A DNA stretch of 64,000 nt from Bimuria novae-zelandiae CBS 107.79 (taxonomy: Eukaryota > Ascomycota > Dothideomycetes > Pleosporales > Didymosphaeriaceae), in contig ML976697.1 in assembly GCA_010015655.1 (NCBI GenBank), positions 382,305 through 446,304 of the forward strand, written 5' to 3'. Made by a program: the position numbers and the translations under genes. The notes below the pieces were generated by a model, which was given only the letters and a program-made list of their open reading frames with translations, had not been told where the DNA came from and ran no database searches. The stretch's first letter is position 1; every line of letters starts with the position of its first letter. Positions 56,409-64,000 of this stretch are shown piece after piece.

Positions 56409-56704
56409 GGGTATCTCTCCGCGATCGATATCCCCGCCTTTCTCAGTTCGCTATTAATCTCCTCTCGATCCCAGCGTCCTCTTGTTACTGTGAGAGAATG
56501 TTTTCTGAGGTTGGCGATATGATGGAGCCAAAACGTCGAAAAATGAGCCCTCAAATGCTCTCCACAATCACGTGCGTACGGAGTTGGCTAAGAGCTGGAC
56601 ACTCTCCACCCCAGGAGACCCCGGACGGCGAGCTCCCAGTAGAGCTCTCAGAGCTCGAGATGCACGATATCTATCAGGTATCGCAGTGGGATGACCCTGT
56701 CTAG
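56409..56704 (+). pseudogene. hAT transposase C-terminal dimerisation domain (separated 3' part)
   Basis: Clean open sequence up to TAG at 56702-56704: VSLRDRYPRLSQFAINLLSI, then PASSCYCERMFSEVGDMMEP and KRRKMSPQMLSTITC. This is the hAT dimerisation domain (P.....CERVFS..G), which holds the transposase oligomer together. It lost its N-terminal part to the copia G insertion. It shows no RIP, in contrast to the rest of the gene at 48640-50860. Confidence 0.92.
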
Positions 56705-56734
56705 CTTGTGCTGTACACATTTTATCTTAGCGCG

Positions 56735-56880
56735 ATTTTTCGATCAATCAATCAATCAATCATCAATCAAAAAGCCTTAAAATTGACCATCAATCAATCA
56801 ATCAGTAACTCGAGGTCCTCGACGATCAATCAAATCAATCTCAGCCCGAATTTTTGATTGATTGATTGTTGGCAACTCTG
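56735..56880. repeat. Right hAT terminus with subterminal repeats
   Basis: Clusters of TCAATCAATCAATCA in both orientations, an inner CTCGAGGTCCTCGA near-palindrome at 56810-56823, and the terminal inverted repeat ending CAACTCTG at 56880. Confidence 0.85.
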
Positions 56881-56888
56881 CTCTCGAG

Positions 56889-57301
56889 AAGATTCAGAGA
56901 GCCGGCCACGTCCGCTTCGCCATCTCGCTGCTCCTCACGAAATACCTCCCGCGGTACCTGAACCCGGGGTATGAGTCCTCGTTCACGCTGACGACTGGCG
57001 CGGGCGGCGAGAAGCCGTTGCTGAATTGGTCGCTGTTCGGGGGATACCTTATTGGGCTACAAGGCCTTACTCGCAACCTTGCGCTCGACCTCAAGCCGAT
57101 TCGCGTGAACATTGTGAGCCCGGGGGTTGTTGTTACACCGATGCTGGGCCTGAGGGTGCGGCGGATGTGTGGGCAATGTATACGCTGCTGGAGAAGGCGG
57201 GACGCGTGGAGGAGGTTGCGGAGGCGTATTTGTATCTTGTGAAGGATACTAATGCTACGGGGACGTGTGTGAGTAGTAATACTAGGTCTGTGCTGCTTTA
57301 G
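56889..57301 (+). pseudogene. Short-chain dehydrogenase/reductase, 3' half
   Basis: Continues the SDR gene after the hAT element: KIQRAGHVRFAISLLLTKYL, SSFTLTTGAGGEKPL, GGYLIGLQGLTRNLALDLKP, RVNIVSPGVVVTPM. The active-site Tyr is present (YLIGL) but the Lys four residues on is Leu. A second frameshift follows VTPML near 57145; the end runs in another frame (GPEGAADVWAMYTLLEKAGR, VEEVAEAYLYLVKDTNATGT) to TAG at 57299-57301. Removal of the transposon restores codon continuity at the insertion point but not the two frameshifts. Confidence 0.85.
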
Positions 57302-57728
57302 ATTTTGGGAGAATTAGAAGGGCGGCTTTGTAGGGGATACATTTGTAGTCCAAGGTATGGGCTTTAAAGTAGCTACCGAGTCCGAACACTCGTGTGCGCG
57401 AGGTCCTCTGGCACTGAATCGAAGTATTTCCATTTCTGTTTCGGAGTAACAGCGTTGACTCAGGATTATTGCGAACAGGGAAGGACTATAGGAAATCGGG
57501 CTTGTGGGTTAATATCGCTATGAGGTCAGCCAGGTCGACCGGTTAGGGGTGAGCGAGTGCATATGATACATCACCACGCCCATTCCATTCACTCCAAACA
57601 GCACAACACAGCACACTCCCTCACACACTCTTGCGCATGAATCAAGTATTTCAAAACATTAGATTTATAGACAGTACATAGTTCGCACTCATAACTTTTC
57701 ATCAAATCATAAGTATTCCCCCTCTTGC
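57302..57728. other. Intergenic, between converging SDR pseudogene and GH3 gene
   Basis: Normal composition, no ORF of note. It holds the 3' ends of two convergent genes. AATAAA-like motifs are absent; a clear polyadenylation site was not identified. Confidence 0.5.
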
Positions 57729-60295
57729 TTACGATCCCAGCACATCAACCTGCTCACTGACACTCAACCTCCTCGAGCTCTCCCCAATATGCACCGTGAA
57801 CGCGCCCTCAGGCACGACCCAGTCCTGGCGGAAGATATCCCAGAAGCTCAAATCCTTCCTCGTCAACAAGAAGCTCACCGTTGTCGTCTGGTTCGGCTCA
57901 ATGTACACCTTCTCGAAGCCCCTGAGCTGCTTCGGCGGCGTGCCCTCAGGCGCAGACTGTGGGAGACCCAAGTACAGTTGCGGGACGGCATGGCCGGCGA
58001 CTTTGCCCGTGTTGGTGACGGCAACGCTGACATTGTACAGCGCGGTCCAGAGATCTGGGTTACCGCCGGGCTGCACAGGCAGCGGGGCGGGGAGGGCCGA
58101 GATGTTCGAGACGAGCGGCTCCGCGTTGAAGTTGGAGAAGTTGAACGTCGTGTAGGAGAGGCCGAAGCCGAATTCGTAACGCACTGAGATGTTGTGCGCG
58201 TCGAAGTAGCGGTAGTCGATTTCGAGCTTCTCGTGGAACCAGGATTGCCAGTCGTGGACGCCCGTGGTGTTGACGGCGGTTGTGGGAAGAGCGTTGTAGT
58301 CAGTGCCGTTGAGGGCAATGGTATACGGTAGGTGGCCGCTGGGGTTGACGTCACCGTACAGGATGTCGGTGAGAGAGTACCCGGACTGCTCGCCGGGGTA
58401 GTGCGCAGCAAGGATGGCGGTGACGTTAGGGTGGTCGGCCCAAGGGAGCAAGTTGATGCCGGCCGCATGGGTGACGACGACCGTGTTGTTGCACTTGCTG
58501 GCAACACTCTCAACGACAGCGTCGCCGTCCCAATCAACGTGCAGGGTAGCGCGATCCTCGGCTTCCGCGGCCCAGGACTTAAGGAAAACGATGCAAACCT
58601 CGGGGCGATCGGGGATCAGGAGCGCATCGACGTCGGCGTTGGCAATTAGCGTATTGTTGAGCCAGTATTGCACGATCTTTGCGTTGTCCTGAGCGGCGCG
58701 CTCTTGGATGGCGCGGAGAGGTGTGATGAGGTAGGTCAGTTGGCCAGTTCCGGAGCCGCCGCCTGCGATGAGATTACCGAACTCATAGTTCTGCTGGTTG
58801 AGCTGGCCCTGTGTCGGTTCAGCAGCGTCATTGCCGAAGACGGCAATGTTCTTAGGTGCCTTGAGGGGAAGCGCGCCATTGACGTTCTTGAGCAGAACGG
58901 TACCAGCAGCTCCATGCTTGCGAATCAAGCTACCGTGGTTTCCACGAACGTCGCGGCTGCTAGGACCAGTCAGGTTGAACTCGCGCCCCCATTTGCTGCG
59001 AGGAGAGAAAGTGTTCAGCTCAGCAGAGGAAGGATCCACGGTAGGGAAGTCTTGGTCTTGTCCAAGAGCGAAGTAGGGTGTCAAGATGCGAATGATCATG
59101 TCATCGACACGGGTTTCAGGCAGCGAGCCGTTGTTCACGGCTAGCGTGATGTTGCCGCCGAAGAAGGATGGCATAGGATAATCGGCATTCTCAGCGAAGG
59201 CCATGCCGTACTGACCAAGTCCGCCGGGCATGTCGAGGTCTTCTCCTGCAAGAATTCCAGCAACTCCAGTGTGGGTTCCTCCCCAATCCGACCTGAGAGC
59301 CACCAGTCAGTCAACATCATCAATCGAGTGTCAGCTTTCGACGCTTACATGACGTATCCCTGGAAGCCGAGCTCGGTCTTGAGCAGACCATTCAAGATGG
59401 CCGAGTTCTGGCAAGAATGTGAGCCGTTTACTCTTTGGTATGCGCACATGAAAGAAGCGACTTTAGCGCGCGCTGCGTCGGCAAAGGGCCAAAGGTAAAG
59501 CTCGTGCATTGTCCTGTCATCAATGTTGGCCGAGACAGCCGCGGTAAGTATATCCGTGTCGGTTCCATTGGGGTCGAAGACCGGGTTGCGCATCGTCTCC
59601 TGCTCGTTGCCAACGAAGTGCTTCGCGCAAGCTTGCACACCTGCATCTTGAGTCCCCTTGATGGTCTCACTCATAAAGACACCAGACAAGTATGGGTCAG
59701 CAGCGGCGCCCTCCCAGTTGCGGCCAGCATAGCCAGAGCGTCCGAGTGGGCCGGCGACGGGTTGAAGAGCGACGTGGGCGCCCTTGCCTCTGAACTCTTC
59801 ACCCAGAGCATAACCACGCTCGTACATGAGGGCTTTGTCCCATGACGCTCCGGCAGACACACCTGCGGAGAAAGTGCTGGTGTAATCGGCGACACGGAGG
59901 GCCAGAGGACCGTCATGAAGACAGAGTCCAGGGAATCCCAGACGAGGAATGGCGACGGTGTTACCGACGCATGGACCGGGTTGACCCGAGACCATGTCGG
60001 CCTTCTCCTCGACAGTCAGCTGCGCTACAAAGTCCTTGGCCTTCTGCAGGGCCTCTTCCCAGCCACCGACTCCGGTTGCGTTGGCTGTGCATCATTAGCT
60101 CATGATCCTCTGGCAATATTCAAACAGCAACCTACGAGATGGGTAAACAGGTGGTGATGAGTTATACTCGTCCAGGATGACGGTATCGAGAGGCTGGACA
60201 TATTGAAACGCAGCCCCATTTCTAGAACTCGCATCGTAGTTCTGAGCACCAACGAGGGTTGAGCTCGCAAGCAAGGCAGAGATGAGAGTCGCCAT
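57729..60295 (-). CDS. Secreted GH3 beta-glucosidase, 819 aa, three exons
   Basis: Exons 60295-60136, 60084-59349 and 59292-57729 join over introns of 51 bp (GTAGGT...CACAG) and 56 bp (GTAAGC...CTCAG). The second falls inside the ATG of VMSDWGG. A signal peptide (MATLISALLASSTLVGAQ) is followed by the GH3 TIM-barrel domain with GPCVGN, GFPGLCLHDGP, CAKHFVGNEQE and the nucleophile Asp 301 in MSDWGGTHTG. Then comes the second domain with GTVLLKN, the likely acid/base Glu 542 or 544 in WAAEAEDRATL, and GEQSGYSLTDILYGDVNPSG. A fibronectin III-like end (VTNTGKVAGHAVPQLYLG, LRGFEKV) closes it. The enzyme removes glucose from the non-reducing end of cellobiose and other beta-glucosides outside the cell, a late step in plant-wall breakdown. 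All key motifs are present; the gene looks functional. Confidence 0.95.
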
Positions 60296-60351
60296 GGTTC
60301 TGAGGAACGAGCTGGACTGCCTTGATGTCTCCCACAGTGCTGGAAGCCAGT

Positions 60352-60358
60352 CTTTATA
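60352..60358 (-). promoter_or_regulatory. TATA-like motif of the GH3 gene
   Basis: Minus-strand TATAAAG lies about 57 bp before the start codon at 60295, which itself has a good context (AGAACCATGGCG). Further upstream on the minus strand, a GCGGAG near 60496-60501 fits the CreA carbon-repressor consensus SYGGRG, but so short a motif is common by chance. Confidence 0.45.
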
Positions 60359-61924
60359 CCAGCCTGCCGCTAGCCCAGTGAACTGATCATCCGTCCGTTA
60401 CCGGCTATGATCAGCCTCTGCAACCATCGCAACCTTGGTAGCATCGCACATACCGAAGTTTGTCCGTTGGCGTCTACTAGCCTTCTGTGGAGGCTCCGCG
60501 TGGAGCTAGCTTGCTCAGTTCGGGCAGCCAAGTGCACGGAAGACGGTAGGTGAACTATGCCAAGCAGCTAGGCTCACGATAGGCCTGAAGTTCGATCATA
60601 TTTTGCGCCTCGCAAGTCGATCATGGATTTTTTGAGCGGGTGGCTGGCCTGGCGTGGAAAACATGCCGGGAAGCTCACAAATGAACACCTGCTCAAACCA
60701 ATGACGCTCCCTCACCATGCTGGAACATCAGGTTACGATCGTGAGAGGTGCGGACGAAGGCGAGCAGCCTCACCGTTCAACTCCTCGTCTGCGCTCCACG
60801 ATTCCCACTCCGGCTCCCCAGTTTCTTGCTCGGGGATACCACGACTCATTCGAGCGGGGGAACCTAGTACCAACTGACATATGCTTGGCTCAAGCTGTCA
60901 GTCTCTTTGCATCGCGGCCCCGCTCCAACAAGCACCAATGGCCGAGATCAGGCAAGTTCGCCTAGCCAGCCCTTGCCATCGCGCACCGTAACGAGGTGTC
61001 CTCACTGTAGATTTGTCCGTACTGGAGACCCATGCTCGTGGCTGTTGAAATTTTCCTAGCCCGCTAAAAATAGTAGGTATATCAGTGCGGAGAGATTCTG
61101 CCGAGGCATAGCGCGAGCCGAATTGAGTTTTTCTACCGACGCACTACCCCAGTGTCGTCATCGCAAAAATACGTGTGGGGAACAGCTCCAGAGTCTGGGG
61201 CGCAAATACCGAGGTATACCCACCGAGCGGTATTTGTATGCGGGACATCGCAACGCATGGACCTCAACATTCCTTGAAAACAGCAATTCTCCCCCAGCCC
61301 CGCGGAGCTGTACACGTGGCGTGCAAGTTGCTATGGACTAACGGTCTTCGCCGTCGTTCGTCCAGGATACTAGTCGTTGACCGGCCTTATTAGTCGTCGG
61401 GTAAGAGTAATTCCGCCGTAAGAACGGATGCCTTCAACCGTCGATGGGTACCTAGGTATTCACCCCGCCACGGGAATCGGAGGTGCGGCTAAGCGCTGAG
61501 TAATTGCGATGTGTGTGCATACGCCGAAGGAGTACGGAATTTGAGTAGGAAAATGGCATCCTGCGATCGGCTCAGCATGGAGGCATCGGACGTAAGACGA
61601 AGTTCAGTGACTGAATCTTGTTCACTTGAGAAGGACTGACGCTGTGCGCTGGAGCTTGAGTGTACTTGTATGTGGAAGGTTACGTTCTGGTTGTACCGGG
61701 ATATCATTCAAGGAAGCCGCGGACCGACTGGCCACGTGCTGTGCAGATGGAAAAGAGAGTCGTAACGCCATAAACACCCATCTCCCGTGTCCCTGTCGAC
61801 CTTTTGGATCAGAACCAGGCACCTGGTTGTACCTGCAGTAAGCTGGCAGCCGACGGTGCCACGAGACTAGACGGGGCGCTGATTGCAAATTTAACGATCA
61901 GATCACCAGGCACATGACATTGTT
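60359..61924. other. Long intergenic region between GH3 and threonine dehydratase genes
   Basis: About 1.6 kb of normal composition. Several 60-88 codon ORFs on both strands lack domains, signal peptides or splice support. The GH3-proximal part is its promoter; the far part lies downstream of the dehydratase gene, since both genes are on the minus strand. Confidence 0.5.
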
Positions 61925-63978
61925 TCAGTTCCGCAAGAACATCTTGTAGCTCTCTCTATTCGTAACATCCTTCCACGGATATCCAATGTCCCTCAGAAAC
62001 TTCTCGAGCTCGCCGTACTCCTCCTTCTTGCACTGGATGCCCGCCAGTATCCGCGCGACATCGCCACCGTAGTTCCGGTAGTGGAAGAGGCTGATATTCA
62101 TACCCGGCTGTAGGGTGTGGAGGAATTTGTACAGCGCACCGCCACGCTCAGGGAACTCGAACATGAACATGTGCTCGTCCGCTGCATCACTGCGACCACC
62201 CACAAGGTAGCGAATGTGCGACTTTGCGAGCTCGTCATCAGACAGGTCCGTTGCCGTCATGCCCTCATCAGAGAGACGAGCAAGCAAGTCGGGAAGATCC
62301 GTAGAGCGGGTTGCGGCTTTCATCTCGACACCTATGAGGATGCTGGCCGCGGAAGGTGAGGAGTAGCGGTAGTTGAAGGCTGTGACGGCCATGGGGTGCA
62401 CCACTGACACTAGCTTGGCGAACGCGCCTGGCTTCTCAGGGATCGTCACGGATATCAGTGCTTCCTTGTTCTCTCCCAGCGCAGCACGCTCAGCAACGAA
62501 GCGCAGGCGGTCAAAGTTCATGTTCGCGCCGGATGCGATGGCGACGAGACCTCGGTTAGGGTTGGGAGAAGGGTTGCGCTTCACCCATTTCTTGAGGCCG
62601 GCAAGGGCGAGCGCACCAGCCGGCTCGACGATGGAGCGTGTGTCTTCAAACATGTCTTTGATGGCAGCGCAGGTCTCGTCGGTAGTGACTTGAACAACTT
62701 CGTCGACAACTTCCTGGCAGATGCGGAATGTCTCCTCGCCCACCGTCTTCACCGCCGCACCGTCAGCGAATAAGCCCACCTCTTTGAGTACCACACGCGA
62801 GCCCTTCCGCAACGACTCAACCATGGCGTTCGCGTCGTAGGTCTCCACACCGATAATCTTGACGTGTGGTGCTATGCGCTTGATGTAGATGCCAATGCCG
62901 CCAATGAGGCCGCCGCCGCCGACGCAGCAGAAGACTGCTTCTAGGTCTTGGAGATTTGTCTGCCGCAGCAATTCCATGCCAATCGTGCCCTGGCCGGCAA
63001 TCACATACGGATCGTCGAACGGCGGGATGGAAATCAGCCCATGAAGCTTCTCCAACCGCGCAGCTTCCGCCTTCGCCGCGTCGAAGTCGGCACCATGCAG
63101 GATGACACTTCCTCCCAGTCTGCTCACGTTCTTGTGCTTGATGTCTGGAGTTCCGCTGGGCATGACGATGGTTGCCGGTATGCGCAGGTGCCGCGCCGAG
63201 TACGCCACGCCCTGCGCATGATTTCCCGCACTGCACGCTACGACGCCCTTCCAGCGTGCTTTCGGGTCCAGGTGCGCCATTTTGTTGTACGCGCCGCGCA
63301 GCTTGAAGCTGAAGACGGGTTGCAGGTCTTCGCGTTTGAGGAGGACATTGCACTCGAGGCGGTTGGAGAGATTGGTCGCGTGTGTAAGCGGCGTCTCGGT
63401 GACAACTTCATAGACACGAGACGTGAGGATCAATCGCAGATACTGGCGATGAGTCAGAATCTGCAGTCGCTTTCTCGTGCAATTGGAAGGAGCTTTCTCA
63501 CATCAGGGTAGCCGTTCGGCAGCAAGAAGGCCTCCGGAATCGCACTCTGTGCCTTGCTCTTCTGGTCCTCTGACGGCGGGCTAGGATTTGCCGTGTATTC
63601 GGTCAGGCTCAGACCCGTTCTTCCCGGCGTTCGTGGACTATTCAAGCCATTGGTGTTTTCTGGCGTAACGGGCCGCGAGTAGTCGGCAATCGCGGCTGGC
63701 GGCATTGTGGAGCGTAATGGGAGTGTTTGCCGTGACTGTTGGTCGAGCTCCAAATTTTGGGTCATGATGTCGGTGTGCAAGTCGGAGCGCAGGGATGGCA
63801 CAGGCAGCGACACAACAGCTCGATGGCCCGAGTTGGGGTAGTTCGGTCCGATAGCGGAGACCGTCGGACCGCCGAGAAAAGCGGAGTATTTCTCTCTTGA
63901 CCCATTACTCGGCCCCAACGGCGCGTTCCGCGTTTTTCGTCGAAAAAGGCCGTGCTCCGCACGGCCCTGTAGGCTCAA
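61925..63978 (-). CDS. ILV1: Threonine dehydratase (threonine deaminase), biosynthetic
   Basis: Exon 1 ends at 63502 and exon 2 is 63442-61925, joined by a 59-bp GTGAGA...GCCAG intron between GYPD and [13 protein letters not shown]. The enzyme turns threonine into 2-oxobutanoate and ammonia, the first committed step of isoleucine synthesis, normally in mitochondria. Visible are the PLP lysine in [23 protein letters not shown], the glycine loop [10 protein letters not shown], and two C-terminal ACT-like regulatory regions ([12 protein letters not shown] and [14 protein letters not shown]), which bind isoleucine and valine in the family. Two starts are possible: 63978 (664 aa) or 63765 ([10 protein letters not shown], 593 aa). 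The latter is nearer to the usual fungal length, about 576 aa in yeast. The region before the catalytic domain is Ser/Pro/Arg-rich, as for a mitochondrial presequence. The gene looks intact; an extension beyond the window edge is possible. Confidence 0.93.
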
Positions 63979-64000
63979 TGCAAAATCAGGCTCAATGCAA

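Larger units (their letters stand above)
48238..56880 (+). mobile_element. hAT-superfamily DNA transposon inserted in the SDR gene
   Basis: The ends are perfect inverted repeats of 25 bp (CAGAGTTGCCAACAATCAAT, then CAATC), and the 8-bp target CTCTCGAG is present on both sides (48230-48237, 56881-56888). Eight-bp duplications are diagnostic of hAT elements. Inside are a degraded transposase and, at its far end, an intact hAT dimerisation domain. Copia G (50922-56403) is inserted in the transposase. Without it the element is about 3.15 kb. Its ends carry many GATT/AATC repeats in both orientations. Confidence 0.95.

Noticed and set aside
57796..59845. Several plus-strand ORFs opposite the GH3 gene
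   Set aside because: Antisense shadows of a well-supported three-exon gene with GC-rich codons.
57729..63978. Metabolic gene cluster of GH3 and threonine dehydratase
   Set aside because: Unrelated functions, 1.6 kb apart, no shared signals; simple neighbours.

Overview
The window is from a filamentous ascomycete, most likely a Pezizomycete-type fungus of the Dothideomycetes kind (inference). Genes carry 39-59 bp GT-AG introns. The transposon families (Ty1/copia, Ty3/gypsy with chromodomain, pogo/Fot1, hAT) are typical of such genomes. Long AT-rich tracts show the mark of repeat-induced point mutation (RIP): CpA changed to TpA, in-frame TAA/TAG throughout old polyproteins, CpG kept. Gene islands of normal composition alternate with RIP-mutated transposon blocks.

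Layout. 0.25-0.84 kb: a small secreted cyanovirin-N-like (CVNH) gene, three exons on the minus strand, its 5' end touching AT-rich DNA. 0.84-7.4 kb: degraded pogo/Fot1 transposons, a solo gypsy LTR, an 18-bp minisatellite and an AT-rich satellite-like tract. 7.4-41.4 kb: a nested transposon stack resolved by LTR pairs and target-site duplications (TSDs). A pogo/Fot1 element is split by a gypsy chromovirus (7463-38665). That is split by copia A (9428-14553), copia B (16703-30152), copia E (minus, 30514-35790) and a solo LTR (36754-37198). Copia B itself holds copia C (17983-20393, an internally deleted derivative) and copia D (24272-29482). Copia E holds a solo LTR of the C family. The pogo transposase also carries a 334-bp SINE-like insert with a 16-bp TSD.

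41.8-46.1 kb: genes for a 658-aa F-box-like hypothetical protein and two smaller or decayed hypothetical proteins, all on the minus strand. 46.1-47.9 kb: no clear gene. 47.9-57.3 kb: a short-chain dehydrogenase/reductase (SDR) pseudogene cut in two by a hAT transposon (48238-56880, TSD CTCTCGAG), which is itself cut by copia G (50922-56403, TSD GTATT). 57.7-60.3 kb: a complete secreted GH3 beta-glucosidase gene, minus strand, three exons. 61.9-64.0 kb: threonine dehydratase (ILV1-type), first step of isoleucine synthesis, minus strand, two exons.

The working genes (GH3 for plant cell-wall sugars, threonine dehydratase for amino-acid synthesis, the CVNH-like secreted protein, the F-box-like protein) are unrelated neighbours, not a pathway. 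No secondary-metabolite cluster, CRISPR, rRNA or giant mobile element captain was recognised. The most interesting content is the fully ordered nesting, the patchy and strand-biased RIP record, the non-autonomous copia derivative and the SINE-like insert.
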